Source: Duncaniella sp.
Lineage (GTDB): Bacteria > Bacteroidota > Bacteroidia > Bacteroidales > Muribaculaceae
DNA: 52,695 nt
NCBI GenBank assembly: GCA_029060405.1
Contig: JAIDUB010000048.1
Coordinates: 1-52,695, forward strand
Direction: 5' to 3'
Of the stretch, positions 1-9,205 are shown one piece after another. The position numbers and the translations under genes are program-made. How positions within the stretch are numbered: position 1 is the first letter of the stretch; every line of letters begins with the position of its first letter. The notes beneath the pieces are model-generated. The model saw nothing but the letters and a program-made list of their open reading frames with translations. It searched no databases and was not told the DNA's origin.

Positions 1-1
1 C

Positions 2-55
2 ACTGACTCCTCCGCCCCCGAAATCCTCCGCCAAGGCATGGGCGAACTACGCTGA
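2..55 (+). CDS. C-terminal end of an unidentified CDS (partial)
   Basis: The window opens in an open frame (frame 2) that encodes 17 residues ending in GMGELR and stops with TGA at 53-55. The residues are hydrophilic and the third-position GC bias matches neighbouring genes, so this is probably the end of a gene that starts before the window. It is too short to assign a family. The alternative is that it is chance open frame, since nothing but composition supports it. Confidence 0.35.
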   Translation, partial: TDSSAPEILRQGMGELR

Positions 56-118
56 CTTTTTTGATAAGCAGATACATTTTTTATCGGTGATTACGAGCGT
101 AATTATCCGATTTTTTAT

Positions 119-126
119 TATATTTG
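119..126 (+). promoter_or_regulatory. -7 promoter element (TATATTTG) of tryptophanase
   Basis: TATATTTG matches the Bacteroidota -7 consensus TAnnTTTG exactly. It lies about 30 bases before the ATG at 157, giving an untranslated leader of about 25 bases. No convincing -33 TTTG is visible 19-21 bases upstream. The element overlaps an in-frame TTG at 124, which rules that codon out as the translation start. Confidence 0.65.
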
Positions 127-156
127 CCATATCAACCCCTTAAACATTCATTTACC

Positions 157-1536
157 ATGGAATTACCTTTTGCCGAATCATGGCGCATAAAGATGGTGGA
201 ACCCATCAGGAAAAGCGCCCGCGAGGAGCGTGAGCAGTGGATCAAGGATGCTCACTACAATGTGTTTCAACTTCCGGCCGAGCAGGTCTACATAGATCTC
301 CTTACCGACTCAGGCACCGGCGCGATGAGCGACCGCCAGTGGAGCGCGATGATGATGGGCGACGAGAGCTATGCCGGCGCCCGCTCGTTTTTCAAGATGC
401 GCGATACCATAGAGCGTCTCACCGGTTTCCCTCTCGTAATCCCCACTCATCAGGGACGCGCAGCCGAAAATGTGCTGTTCAGTGCTCTCGTGAAGGAAGG
501 TGATGTAGTGCCGGGCAATTCTCATTTCGATACCACCAAAGGCCATATCGAAAGCCGCAAAGCCACAGCTGTGGACTGCACTATCGACGAGGCTAAAGAC
601 ACTCAGCTTGAGCATCCGTTTAAAGGTAATGTCGACGTGAAAAAACTCGATCGTGTGCTCGAGGAAAACAAAGGTAAGGTACCTTTCGTAATAGTTACCA
701 TCACCAACAACACCGCCGGCGGTCAGCCCGTATCGATGGAAAATCTCAAGGCAGTGCGCGAGGTTGCCGACCGTCACGGCGTGAGAGTGATATTTGACTC
801 GGCCCGCTTCGCTGAAAACGCTTATTTCATCAAGACCCGCGAAGATGGCTATGCCGATAAGTCGATCAAAGAAATCGTGCGCGAGATGTTTGACCTTGCC
901 GACGGCATGACCATGTCGGCAAAGAAAGACGCCATTGTAAATATGGGCGGATTCATCGCTACCCGCCACGAAGACTGGGCCGAGGGCGCTAAATTATACT
1001 CCATACCCTTTGAAGGCTACCTCACCTATGGCGGTATGAACGGGCGCGACATGGAAGCGCTTGCCGTGGGACTTGACGAAAACACTGAGTTTGACAACCT
1101 CCACTCCCGCATTCATCAGGTGGAATATCTTGCCAAGCGTCTTGATGAATTCGGCATACCCTACCAGCGTCCCGCCGGCGGCCACGCCATATTTGTAGAT
1201 GCCGGCAAGATTCTTACCAATGTACCGAAGGAAGAATTCCCCGCCCAGACGCTCACCGTCGAGCTATATCGCGAGGCAGGCATACGCGGTTGCGAGATCG
1301 GATATATCCTTGCCGACCGCGATCCCGTGACACGCGAAAACCGTTTCGGTGGTCTCGACCTGCTGCGTCTGGCTATTCCGCGCCGCACGTATACCGACAA
1401 TCACATGAACGTTGTAGCCGTAGCACTGAAAAACATCTATGACCGCCGCAACGAGATCACCCGTGGCGTGAAAATTACTTGGGAAGCACCCCTTATGCGA
1501 CACTTCACCGTGCAGCTTGCCCCCGCCGGCGAGTAA
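157..1536 (+). CDS. tnaA: Tryptophanase (L-tryptophan indole-lyase)
   Basis: This is a 459-residue PLP enzyme that splits tryptophan into indole, pyruvate and ammonia in the cytoplasm. The fold-type I beta-eliminating lyase signature is clear: LLTDSGTGAM near the N-terminus, IPTHQGR, the aspartate of DSARFAEN, and the PLP-binding lysine as the second Lys of SAKKD (about residue 257). Length fits the family (about 470). Tyrosine phenol-lyase is the close alternative; the overall sequence recalls tryptophanase better, but a substrate call from sequence alone is not absolute. The ATG at 157 is preferred over an in-frame TTG at 124 because the latter lies inside the promoter. The gene has its own promoter and terminator and no neighbouring tryptophan permease or tnaC-like leader peptide. 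Confidence 0.93.
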   Translation: MELPFAESWRIKMVEPIRKSAREEREQWIKDAHYNVFQLPAEQVYIDLLTDSGTGAMSDRQWSAMMMGDESYAGARSFFKMRDTIERLTGFPLVIPTHQGRAAENVLFSALVKEGDVVPGNSHFDTTKGHIESRKATAVDCTIDEAKDTQLEHPFKGNVDVKKLDRVLEENKGKVPFVIVTITNNTAGGQPVSMENLKAVREVADRHGVRVIFDSARFAENAYFIKTREDGYADKSIKEIVREMFDLADGMTMSAKKDAIVNMGGFIATRHEDWAEGAKLYSIPFEGYLTYGGMNGRDMEALAVGLDENTEFDNLHSRIHQVEYLAKRLDEFGIPYQRPAGGHAIFVDAGKILTNVPKEEFPAQTLTVELYREAGIRGCEIGYILADRDPVTRENRFGGLDLLRLAIPRRTYTDNHMNVVAVALKNIYDRRNEITRGVKITWEAPLMRHFTVQLAPAGE

Positions 1537-1560
1537 CACGGGCATAAGCTCAAAAGCCAA

Positions 1561-1595
1561 CAGAAAAGACACGTCGTTCCGGCGTGTCTTTTCTG
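1561..1595 (+). terminator. Intrinsic terminator after tnaA
   Basis: A perfect 13-bp inverted repeat (1561-1573 with 1583-1595) with a 9-base loop begins 24 bases after the tnaA stop. The right arm contains TTTT rather than being followed by a long T run, so it could work in both directions. Confidence 0.75.
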
Positions 1596-1623
1596 CATAC
1601 ACATATTATACATTATACATGAT

Positions 1624-1654
1624 TTTGCCATTGCGGAGAAAATGATTAAATTTG
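1624..1654 (+). promoter_or_regulatory. Promoter of the queF-queC-aroB operon
   Basis: The -33 TTTG at 1624-1627 and the -7 TAAATTTG at 1647-1654 are separated by 19 bases, the Bacteroidota spacing. The start codon at 1680 follows after a leader of about 20 bases, too short for a preQ1 riboswitch. Confidence 0.8.
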
Positions 1655-1679
1655 CAGTAATAATCTGTAATATATCATT

Positions 1680-2159
1680 ATGCGCGATTCTTCAGAACTT
1701 GCAGGCGTGACTCTCCTCGGAGAGTCGGCCACGAAATATCCCTCATCTTATTGTCCTGAGATACTCGAGACTTTTGACAACAAGCACCCCGAAAATGAAT
1801 ATGTGGTGACATTCAACTGCCCGGAATTCACATCGTTGTGTCCCAAGACCGGACAGCCCGACTTCGCCGAGATTATCATATCTTACATCCCGCGCGTGAA
1901 GATGGTGGAGAGCAAGAGTCTGAAATTGTACTTGTTCAGCTTCCGCAATCACGGCGATTTCCACGAGGATTGCGTGAATATCATCATGAAAGATCTCATT
2001 GCTCTGATGGATCCACGCTATATAGAAGTAACCGGTTGGTTCACTCCCCGCGGCGGTATCTCGATCTATCCGTTTGCCAACTATGGCGATACTGACCACG
2101 AAGACCTTGCCCGCCGTCGCCGCGAGGCTCAATTCCAAAACGTACTTTCAAGAAAATGA
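1680..2159 (+). CDS. queF: NADPH-dependent 7-cyano-7-deazaguanine (preQ0) reductase
   Basis: QueF reduces the nitrile of preQ0 to preQ1, the precursor of queuosine in tRNA. The 159-residue size is that of the short, unimodular (YkvM-type) subfamily. The nucleophilic Cys54 sits in [10 protein letters not shown] with the acid Asp61, and the NADPH-binding motif ESKSLKLY follows at about residue 77. It is the first gene of a six-gene operon and its stop overlaps the queC start by four bases (ATGA), indicating translational coupling with the enzyme that makes its substrate. Confidence 0.96.
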   Translation: MRDSSELAGVTLLGESATKYPSSYCPEILETFDNKHPENEYVVTFNCPEFTSLCPKTGQPDFAEIIISYIPRVKMVESKSLKLYLFSFRNHGDFHEDCVNIIMKDLIALMDPRYIEVTGWFTPRGGISIYPFANYGDTDHEDLARRRREAQFQNVLSRK

Positions 2160-2797
2160 AACACTCGCTTTTAGTGCTGTCGGGCGGTATGGATTCCGTC
2201 ACGATGCTTTATGAATATGCTGCTGAAATAGCTCTTGCCGTGAATTTCAGTTACGGTTCCAATCACAATGCCCGCGAGCGCGAATACGCCCGGCTTCATT
2301 GCGACAAACTCGGTATCAGGCTTGTGGAAATAGATCTCGGTTTCATGAACCGGTACTTTGAAAGTTCGCTTCTACAGGGAGCCGATGCGATTCCCGAAGG
2401 TAGCTATGACGATGAAAACATGAAATCGACCGTAGTGCCGTTCCGCAACGGCATCATGCTTTCGATAGCCGCCGGTATCGCCGAAAGCAGCGGACTCGAT
2501 ACGGTGATGATAGCCAGTCACGGCGGCGATCATTCGATATATCCCGACTGCCGCGGAGCGTGTGTCGAAGCGTTGGCCGAAGCAGTGCGTCTGGGTACCT
2601 ACGCCGGCATAAAGATTATCGCGCCATACACCGATATAACCAAAGGCGAAATCGCCTGTCGCGGCCGTGATCTGGGTATTGATTACTCCACTACATATTC
2701 CTGCTACAAAGGAGGTGAAAAGCCTTGTGGAAAATGCGGCACCTGCGTGGAGCGTCGCGAAGCGCTCGAATATGCAGGCATAAAATCCGATGAATGA
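2156..2797 (+). CDS. queC: 7-cyano-7-deazaguanine synthase
   Basis: QueC converts 7-carboxy-7-deazaguanine to preQ0 with ATP and ammonia. The PP-loop SGGMDS lies at residues 9-14, and the zinc site is visible near the C-terminus as a four-cysteine cluster, CYKGG...CGKCGTC. Length 213 is normal. The start overlaps the queF stop by four bases. Only the last two steps to preQ1 are encoded here; queD, queE, tgt and queA are not in the window. Confidence 0.96.
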   Translation: MKHSLLVLSGGMDSVTMLYEYAAEIALAVNFSYGSNHNAREREYARLHCDKLGIRLVEIDLGFMNRYFESSLLQGADAIPEGSYDDENMKSTVVPFRNGIMLSIAAGIAESSGLDTVMIASHGGDHSIYPDCRGACVEALAEAVRLGTYAGIKIIAPYTDITKGEIACRGRDLGIDYSTTYSCYKGGEKPCGKCGTCVERREALEYAGIKSDE

Positions 2798-3648
2798 TGG
2801 ACACTTCAGCTCAGCCCGTAAAGAAAAAGCGCCGCCGCAAGCGCAAGTTCAGTCCTCGCAAAGCGCTCAGGTTGCTCGCAATTATAGTGCTTATAGTGGG
2901 AGGCTGCATGTATATGTGCCGTCGCGGCGACAGTGAGCCGGCCGCAGAGCCGACGGAGACGTTTGCCATGAACGAGGAGACCGAAGAACCGGTGGAATAC
3001 GTCGACATAACCGGCGACTACCGCGCTCCCGACTATTCCACTCCACTCGAGAAAATGCCCGAGCCGACCATCAAGATGAAGGTCAACTATTTCGGCAGCC
3101 CCGCAAAAGCGTTCAACGACAGCAATCACGTGCATCTGGCCGAAGCCCGCGTGATAGGAATAGAGCCATTGGCCGGTACACGTTCCCACTGGCAACTCCG
3201 CCGTCCGATTGTCAAGGTGTCATCCAACGCCGACTATTTCATCGACAATCTTACTTTTTCACGTCCCTACCTCGTGCCCGAAGCCGAAGCCGCCCTGCGT
3301 GAGATCGGACACCGCTTCCGCGACACCATCGAAGCTCGCGGCGGGGGTGACTACCGCATAAAAGTCACAAGCCTCCTGCGCACTCCCGAGTCGGTAAAGC
3401 GGCTGCGTCGTCGCAACCGTAATGCCGTAGACTCGTCGGTGCACCAGTTCGGAACTACGTTTGACATTTCCTACGCCCAGTTCATAGCCGACACCGATTC
3501 GATACCCCGCAGTGTCGACGATCTTAAAGGCGTGCTATCCGAAGTGCTCAAAGCCATGCGCGAAGAAGGAAAGATATGGGTAAAATATGAGCGCAAGCAG
3601 CCGTGCTTCCACATCACCGCCCGCAAGCCCAAGGAAAACGGTCAATGA
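2794..3648 (+). CDS. Membrane-anchored M15-like peptidase-fold protein (DUF5715-type)
   Basis: This 284-residue protein has a basic N-terminus (KKKRRRKRK), one transmembrane segment at about residues 24-42, an acidic low-complexity linker, then a C-terminal domain of about 170 residues. That domain holds SSVHQFGTTFDI, the Hx6D zinc pattern of M15 D,D-peptidases, followed by CFHI near the C-terminus as a plausible third zinc ligand. I infer a periplasmic enzyme acting on peptidoglycan peptides; the DUF5715 label is from memory. Two start codons (2794 and 2797) overlap the queC stop. Its stop overlaps the next gene, so it belongs to the same operon. Confidence 0.72.
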   Translation: MMDTSAQPVKKKRRRKRKFSPRKALRLLAIIVLIVGGCMYMCRRGDSEPAAEPTETFAMNEETEEPVEYVDITGDYRAPDYSTPLEKMPEPTIKMKVNYFGSPAKAFNDSNHVHLAEARVIGIEPLAGTRSHWQLRRPIVKVSSNADYFIDNLTFSRPYLVPEAEAALREIGHRFRDTIEARGGGDYRIKVTSLLRTPESVKRLRRRNRNAVDSSVHQFGTTFDISYAQFIADTDSIPRSVDDLKGVLSEVLKAMREEGKIWVKYERKQPCFHITARKPKENGQ

Positions 3649-6600
3649 AAAAATGGTTTAAAATAATCGGTTTTACGATTGCCGGCATATTAGTGCTTAT
3701 CGTGGCGGTAATCAGTGTGGCGGTATGGATCCTTACACCGGCGCGCCTCACCCCTCTCGTTCAGGATATAGCGCGCAAGAATCTCGATGCCGAAGTCAAC
3801 ATAGGCCGGGTGAAATTAAGTTTCTGGTCAACTTTTCCGAGACTTGAGGTCGACATTGACAACCTTGAGATTTTATCTAACTCCTTGGACCGATGTGCCG
3901 ACAGCCTGCCTGAGTGGCGTGACTCGCTGCTTTCGCTACAGGCGTTTCACGGAGCGCTGAGCCTTCCCAAGCTCGTCACGGGCACCATCGCCGTTGACCG
4001 AGTATCAATCACCCGCCCCGCCATAAATCTCGTCACGGCAGCCGACGGCTCTACAAATTACGATATCGTGAAGCCGTCGGAATCGGAATCCTCATCGGAA
4101 TCTTCCATTCCTTCATTCTCGCTCGGTCGGTTTGCCATCGCGGGTGACATGCCTGTGCGCTATCTTTCGGTGCCTGATTCCACATATATCGCCCTCACAC
4201 TTTCCACCGCGTCGCTTGAAGGTGAGAAAAATCCTGTGTATACACTCGACGTAAAGGGAGACACGCATGCCCGCTTAGGCGACATGCACATCGACAATCT
4301 GCGGTTAGGTCTCGGCGGTGATATAACTTGGAACCCCGAGCACCCTGCGGCTGTGAAACTCAACCGCTTGCGCGCGGCCCTCGGCGATGTGACTGTAGAC
4401 CTGAGTACCGACGCCGATTTCTCACAAGCTCCCGTTTTCAATAGCCTTAATATAAACCTTCTGCCGGTATCGGTCGACTCGATTGTCGCCATTATACCCA
4501 CCGGAATTATCCCCGCCGGCATGACTATAGGCGGCGATGCCCGCATAGCAGCCGATATAGCGCTTACCGAGCCTTACCGCACCGGCGCTGATATCATACC
4601 GTCGCTGAAGGCCTCACTCAATATTGAGGAAGGTACAGCCCGCTTCGAGGAAATGCAGCTGAAAAAGCTCAGCATGAAAGCCACAGCGGTTATCGACGGC
4701 CACTCTCTTGATAAATCAGAACTCAGGATAGGCGACCTGTTCGCTGTGGGCGAAGGCGTAGGATTCCGTCTGTCGGCCACGGTCACCAATCCGCTCTCTG
4801 ACCCGTATATCAAAGGTACGTTCAAGGGAGGTATAGTGGCCCGCTGGCTGTCGCGCCGACTGCTTAATGCACTTCCCTGCAAGATTACGGGCGACCTGAG
4901 GGCTGAGTGTGATTTCGCTTTCCGCCGCAGCTACCTCACCCCGGCCGAATTTCACCGCGTGAAATTCAACGGTGACGCCACGCTTAATTATTTCCATCTC
5001 GACATGCGCGATGCCTCGGCCAATCTTTTCCTCGACAAAGCCCGGCTGAAACTCGGCTCTGACTCGCGTATATCCATAGGCGCACACACGGTCGACTCTC
5101 TGCTTACGGCATCGCTTGAAATCGACTCCATCGCATTCTTCACTCCCGGCCTTGACATGCAGGGACGCGACTGGAAAATGGGTGTAGGCATGCTCAACGT
5201 GGCATCGACCGCCGACACCACAATGATAAATCCCATAGGAGGACGCATCACGGCCGGCATGCTGTCGCTCGACAACGAAGCTGACTCGGCACGCATCCGC
5301 CTGCGCGACGCCACCGTGAGCGGTTCACTCACCCGCTTCCGCGGTAACAAGTCCAAGCCCCGTCTCTCGGCTAAAATCACATCTCGCCGGGCCATATATT
5401 CGCAAAATTTCCTCAGGGCTTTCATCAGCGACATCGATGCCGCCATCACCGTTTTCCCCGCACCGCCGAAGATAAGCCGGCGCACACGCGAGCGCATGGA
5501 CTCGATCGCCGCCCTGTATCCCACCCTGCCGCCCGACTCCGTATATGCCCGAGCGATGACACTCAGCCGTCGCCGTCGCAACTCTGATACCGATTCGCTC
5601 GACCACGCCAATTCATTCAATCTCGACGGCTCTACGGTAGCGCTGCTGAAAAAATGGGGTACGAAGGGACATGTCAAAGCCGGACGCATAGGTGTGTTCA
5701 CGCCCATGTTTCCTATAAGGAATGTGATCTCAGAGCTCGATATGAAATTTTCATCCGACTCCCTCATCGTATCCGATACCCGTTGCAGCATAGGCCGCAG
5801 CCGCCTTACGGTCAACGGTTCGATTGCCAACATATCACGGTCGCTCACCTCGCGGCGCGGCTCTCCCATTATACTTGACTTCAATATAAAGGGCGACACG
5901 CTTGACGTGAACCGCATAGCGACCGCGATGTTTGCCGGCATTGCCTATCAGAAAACCTCGCAGCGGCAAAGCGGGCTTACGGTAGCCGAGGAAAGCGAGG
6001 CCGAAATGCAGCGCATTCTTGACAAAGCGGCCGAAAATGACTCGGCAGCGCCCGTAATCATACCCATGAATATCGATGCCGGGCTTAATCTCGACATACG
6101 CAACGTGCTCTACAGCGATCTTACTCTCAACGATGTATCAGGTATGGCCCGTGTAAGCGGAGGCGCGCTTAATCTGCGCGGCATCCGTGCACGCACCGAT
6201 ATGGGCGCCATAGATCTCAACGCACTATATTCAGCCCCCGACGAGACCGACATGCGCTTCGCATTCGGCATGCTGCTCAAGGATTTCCGCATCGACCGCT
6301 TCCTTAAGCTCATGCCCTCGATCGACTCGGTGATGCCGCTGCTCAACGGAGTGAGCGGTATAATCAATGCCGACATTGCCGCCACATCGCAGCTCGAGCC
6401 TGACATGAACATCAATATTCCGTCGCTCTCGGCAGCAGTGAAAATCACAGGCGACAGCCTCGTGCTTCTCGACAGCGAGACCTTCCGAAAAGTTTCCAAA
6501 TGGCTGCTTTTCAAGAACAAGAAGCGCAACATGATTGACCACATGGAGGTAGAGATGGTGGTTGACAGCCAGCGCGTGGAATTGTTCCCGTTTATATTCG

Positions 6601-7022
6601 ACATGGACCGGTACCGGCTGGGCATAATGGGCAGCAACGATCTCGCACTCAATTTCAAGTACCACGTGGCAGTGCTGAAATCGCCCGTTCCGTTCAAGTT
6701 CGGTATAAATATCTCGGGGAATCCTGACAAGATGAAGATACGCCTCGGCGGCGCGAAGCTATCGGAAAAGAAACTCGCTTCGAGCACCATGATATCCGAT
6801 ACCACACGCATCAATCTCGTGCGGCAGATCGAGAGCGCGTTTATACGCGGTGTGCGCAACACCTCGCGTCCCGGCCTAAACCTGAAGTCATCGCAGCCGG
6901 CTGAAATGCGCTCGCTCGACATTGAGACCGGCGACACCATATCCCGCGCCGATTCGCTTGTGTTCATTCGCGAAGGACTGATCGACGCGCCCTTACCACC
7001 CGATTCACTGAAACATGAATAA
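3645..7022 (+). CDS. AsmA-like envelope protein
   Basis: A protein of 1125 residues has an N-terminal membrane anchor (IIGFTIAGILVLIVAVISVA) followed by a very long beta-rich repeat region, as in the AsmA/TamB/YhdP group of bridge-like proteins thought to move phospholipid between inner and outer membranes. Typical signs are the N-terminal LTPLVQDIARKNLDAEVNIG segment just after the anchor and the recurrent amphipathic strands. The ATG at 3645 overlaps the preceding stop (ATGA); an earlier in-frame codon would sit inside the upstream gene without a signal anchor at its start. The exact AsmA subfamily cannot be assigned. Its substrate is inferred from the family, not from this sequence. Confidence 0.82.
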   Translation: MKKWFKIIGFTIAGILVLIVAVISVAVWILTPARLTPLVQDIARKNLDAEVNIGRVKLSFWSTFPRLEVDIDNLEILSNSLDRCADSLPEWRDSLLSLQAFHGALSLPKLVTGTIAVDRVSITRPAINLVTAADGSTNYDIVKPSESESSSESSIPSFSLGRFAIAGDMPVRYLSVPDSTYIALTLSTASLEGEKNPVYTLDVKGDTHARLGDMHIDNLRLGLGGDITWNPEHPAAVKLNRLRAALGDVTVDLSTDADFSQAPVFNSLNINLLPVSVDSIVAIIPTGIIPAGMTIGGDARIAADIALTEPYRTGADIIPSLKASLNIEEGTARFEEMQLKKLSMKATAVIDGHSLDKSELRIGDLFAVGEGVGFRLSATVTNPLSDPYIKGTFKGGIVARWLSRRLLNALPCKITGDLRAECDFAFRRSYLTPAEFHRVKFNGDATLNYFHLDMRDASANLFLDKARLKLGSDSRISIGAHTVDSLLTASLEIDSIAFFTPGLDMQGRDWKMGVGMLNVASTADTTMINPIGGRITAGMLSLDNEADSARIRLRDATVSGSLTRFRGNKSKPRLSAKITSRRAIYSQNFLRAFISDIDAAITVFPAPPKISRRTRERMDSIAALYPTLPPDSVYARAMTLSRRRRNSDTDSLDHANSFNLDGSTVALLKKWGTKGHVKAGRIGVFTPMFPIRNVISELDMKFSSDSLIVSDTRCSIGRSRLTVNGSIANISRSLTSRRGSPIILDFNIKGDTLDVNRIATAMFAGIAYQKTSQRQSGLTVAEESEAEMQRILDKAAENDSAAPVIIPMNIDAGLNLDIRNVLYSDLTLNDVSGMARVSGGALNLRGIRARTDMGAIDLNALYSAPDETDMRFAFGMLLKDFRIDRFLKLMPSIDSVMPLLNGVSGIINADIAATSQLEPDMNINIPSLSAAVKITGDSLVLLDSETFRKVSKWLLFKNKKRNMIDHMEVEMVVDSQRVELFPFIFDMDRYRLGIMGSNDLALNFKYHVAVLKSPVPFKFGINISGNPDKMKIRLGGAKLSEKKLASSTMISDTTRINLVRQIESAFIRGVRNTSRPGLNLKSSQPAEMRSLDIETGDTISRADSLVFIREGLIDAPLPPDSLKHE

Positions 7023-7761
7023 CCGCGAAACAATACTCCGCTACCTCTCGGCCGCCGGTGTCGACAGATTCGTGCCCCGCGCCGCTCTCATCGACATGGA
7101 CGGCACGCTCTACGATTCCATGCCCAATCATGCCACCGCTTGGCATACGCTCGCAACCGAAAACGGCATACCGTCGACTCGCGAGGAATTTTTCCTCTAC
7201 GAAGGCGCTACCGGAGCATATACACTCTGCCGTCTTTTCAACCGTGCTTTCGGACGCGACGCTACGCCCGAGGAAATCAGCCGTCTTTACAAGCGCAAGA
7301 CCGAACTTTTCGCCATGCAACCGGCCGTGGGACTGATGCCGGGCGCCAAGAAACTGCTTGATTTTTTCAAAGCGGCGGGAACAAAGCGCATAGTAGTCAC
7401 CGGTTCGGGTCAGGATACCGTAATAAGCCGCCTCACCACTGACTTTGCCGGACTTATCGAGGCAACCGATATCATCACAGCCCGTGACGTGAAGAAAGGC
7501 AAACCCGATCCCGAACCCTACATCATGGGCATGAAGCGTGCGGGAGCAGTGCCTTCTGAATCCATCGTGATTGAAAACGCACCGCTCGGCGTCACAGCCG
7601 GACACCGCTCGGGAGCATTCACCGTGGGAGTAACCACCGGTCCGGTCCCGCGCGTCGAGCTTGAGAAAGCCGGAGCCGATATCGTATATGATTCGATGGA
7701 AGAGTGCGCCGAAATGATGCCCGGGCTTTTCCGTGAAATGGCCGTCACCACACGCTCATGA
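7015..7761 (+). CDS. HAD-superfamily phosphatase / beta-phosphoglucomutase-like
   Basis: A 248-residue HAD hydrolase with all four motifs: DMDGTLYDS (nucleophile Asp and general acid Asp), TGSG, the lysine of KKGKPDPEPY, and VIENAPLG for metal binding. The cap is the helical C1 type of the beta-phosphoglucomutase/phosphoglycolate phosphatase branch, so a small sugar phosphate or phosphoglycolate is the likely substrate; no closer call is possible. It overlaps the AsmA-like gene by eight bases and aroB by four, so it is an internal operon gene. Confidence 0.85.
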   Translation: MNNRETILRYLSAAGVDRFVPRAALIDMDGTLYDSMPNHATAWHTLATENGIPSTREEFFLYEGATGAYTLCRLFNRAFGRDATPEEISRLYKRKTELFAMQPAVGLMPGAKKLLDFFKAAGTKRIVVTGSGQDTVISRLTTDFAGLIEATDIITARDVKKGKPDPEPYIMGMKRAGAVPSESIVIENAPLGVTAGHRSGAFTVGVTTGPVPRVELEKAGADIVYDSMEECAEMMPGLFREMAVTTRS

Positions 7762-8816
7762 CCGAGACTGAAGTTATCTTTACCCTCGATGCCGCCGGAA
7801 CGCTCCGACGCACTGTCGACCGCTTCTCATCGTCGGGAGAAGTCGCTGTCATAACCGACACGACGGTAGCGTCGGCGGTAATACCGGCACTCTCTCTACC
7901 CGCCGGCTGGCACATGATAACCTTTCCTGCCGGTGAGGCCAACAAGAATATCGCCACATGCTCACATATGTGGCAATCAATGTCACGCAGCGGCATGACA
8001 CGCAGGTCGCTCGTGGTAAATATAGGCGGTGGAGTCACAACCGACATGGGAGGCTTCGCGGCAGCCACTTTCAAGCGAGGCCTAAGGTTCATCAATATCC
8101 CCACTACCCTGCTCTGCGCCGTCGATGCCGCGCTCGGAGGCAAAACGGGGGTGGACTTCGACGGGCTTAAAAACGAGATAGGTGTGTTCGCCCCCGCCGA
8201 GGCCGTAATAATCGACTCCACACTTTTCCGCACCCTCGCGCCGGCACATCTCCTGTCAGGCTACGGCGAGATGATCAAGCACGCCCTGTTACGGTCTGAT
8301 AAAATGTTTGCCGAAACTCTTGCCCTCGACATTCTCGACGCCACTCCGGCCGAAATCAACCTCCTTCTCGAAAAGAATATTGCATTGAAACGCGACATCG
8401 TGGCGGCCGACCCGCTTGAACGCGGACTGCGAAAGGCCCTGAACTTAGGCCACACTTTCGGCCACGCGCTCGAATCACTCTGCATAAGCCGCGGCATTGA
8501 TCTTCCCCACGGTATAGCGGTAGTACACGGGCTGGTAGTGGCGATGATACTGTCTCACACTGTAAAAGGTCTATCCACCGAGTACCTCCATAGTCTCGCC
8601 TCGCTCATCAAGCGACGTGGATTAAGCGCACCCGCAGTGACATGCGACGATTATCCCGCGCTTCTCGACGTGATGGGTCATGACAAGAAAAATACCGTGG
8701 TCGGCCACATTCTGTTCACGCTCCTCTCGTCGCCCGGCAACCCCGTGACCGATGTGGAAATAGCGCCCGCCGACATCCGCACCGCCCTCGACATCTACCG
8801 CGACTTGACTGAGTGA
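7758..8816 (+). CDS. aroB: 3-dehydroquinate synthase
   Basis: AroB makes 3-dehydroquinate from DAHP, the second step of the shikimate pathway, using NAD and a divalent metal. Motifs visible are the NAD-binding GGGVTTDMGGFAAATFKRG, PTTLLCAVDAALGGKTGVD, the zinc ligands around SGYGEMIKHALL, and the histidines in NLGHTFGHALE and LPHGIAV. Length 352 is normal. It is the last gene of the queF operon, starting at an ATGA overlap. No clear terminator follows; the next 390 bases look non-coding or decayed. Confidence 0.95.
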   Translation: MTETEVIFTLDAAGTLRRTVDRFSSSGEVAVITDTTVASAVIPALSLPAGWHMITFPAGEANKNIATCSHMWQSMSRSGMTRRSLVVNIGGGVTTDMGGFAAATFKRGLRFINIPTTLLCAVDAALGGKTGVDFDGLKNEIGVFAPAEAVIIDSTLFRTLAPAHLLSGYGEMIKHALLRSDKMFAETLALDILDATPAEINLLLEKNIALKRDIVAADPLERGLRKALNLGHTFGHALESLCISRGIDLPHGIAVVHGLVVAMILSHTVKGLSTEYLHSLASLIKRRGLSAPAVTCDDYPALLDVMGHDKKNTVVGHILFTLLSSPGNPVTDVEIAPADIRTALDIYRDLTE

Positions 8817-9168
8817 ATGTTAAAACGGTACGTAATCAGGCGTGTTTCATATAATTATTATATTTGCAATCTCGTTCATTACCACATCGGTGCTTAACCA
8901 TAAAACAATTTCTACACCTGCTTCTCATAATGCTGCTTGCCGCGGTATCTGTATGATGCTCCAAATCCGACAGAAAACACCGCATAGGGGTATCGCAATG
9001 CAGTGCCGAAAGCTGGAGATGGAAGACCAATGATGAAATTCTTCGAGAGAAATTGTTTCACGTCGACGTGGAGGTGGAGATACATAATCGTCACCGGCCT
9101 CGACATCAGCACCCCTCCCGTCCCCGCCACCCTCGCCATGCGATAGGTCACGGATGGATAGACAACAA
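8817..9168. other. Gene-poor stretch between aroB and tRNA-Gln
   Basis: About 350 bases hold no intact gene. A TATATTTG at 8859-8866 on the plus strand matches the -7 consensus but leads into no open frame with a credible protein. The only coding-like signal is on the minus strand (see the remnant at 8912-9168). The base composition changes sharply from AT-rich (8840-8930) to GC-rich (9050-9140), suggesting a patchwork of old sequence. Confidence 0.5.
8912..9168 (-). pseudogene. Possible C-terminal remnant of an outer-membrane beta-barrel protein
   Basis: The minus-strand frame ending at 8912 encodes two runs that alternate polar and hydrophobic residues as barrel strands do (IMYLHLHVDVKQ and AVFSVGFGASYRYRG), separated by a turn-like PSPAFGTALRYP. 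The frame is closed upstream by a stop inside the tRNA terminator region and has no promoter or signal peptide, so if it was coding it is the truncated tail of a larger gene. The family cannot be named. Chance open frame is the alternative. Confidence 0.33.
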
Positions 9169-9203
9169 AAAAAGAGCTGAGTCAATGTGACTTAGCTCTT
9201 TTT
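9169..9203 (-). terminator. Intrinsic terminator of tRNA-Gln
   Basis: A 16-bp stem (9169-9184 with 9188-9203, one G-T pair) with a 3-base loop lies just past the tRNA 3' end on the minus strand and runs into A residues on the plus strand, that is a U tract in the transcript. Confidence 0.85.
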
Positions 9204-9205
9204 AG

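Noticed and set aside
310-969. Minus-strand open frame of 219 codons within tryptophanase
   Set aside because: Antisense to an unmistakable PLP enzyme; its residue composition (His, Gly, Val rich) is that of a mirror frame.
1655-1679. preQ1 riboswitch ahead of queF
   Set aside because: The leader is about 20 bases; even the small preQ1-I aptamer would not fit together with its expression platform.
4988-5941. Long minus-strand open frames within the AsmA-like gene
   Set aside because: They are antisense to a strong coding gene with matching codon bias, have no promoter, and encode Arg/Ser-rich sequence typical of reverse-frame translation of GC-rich genes.
8842-9033. Plus-strand frame of 63 codons after aroB
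   Set aside because: It begins with a GTG lacking upstream signals, its predicted product has no protein-like pattern beyond a short hydrophobic start, and a -7 motif lies inside the frame.
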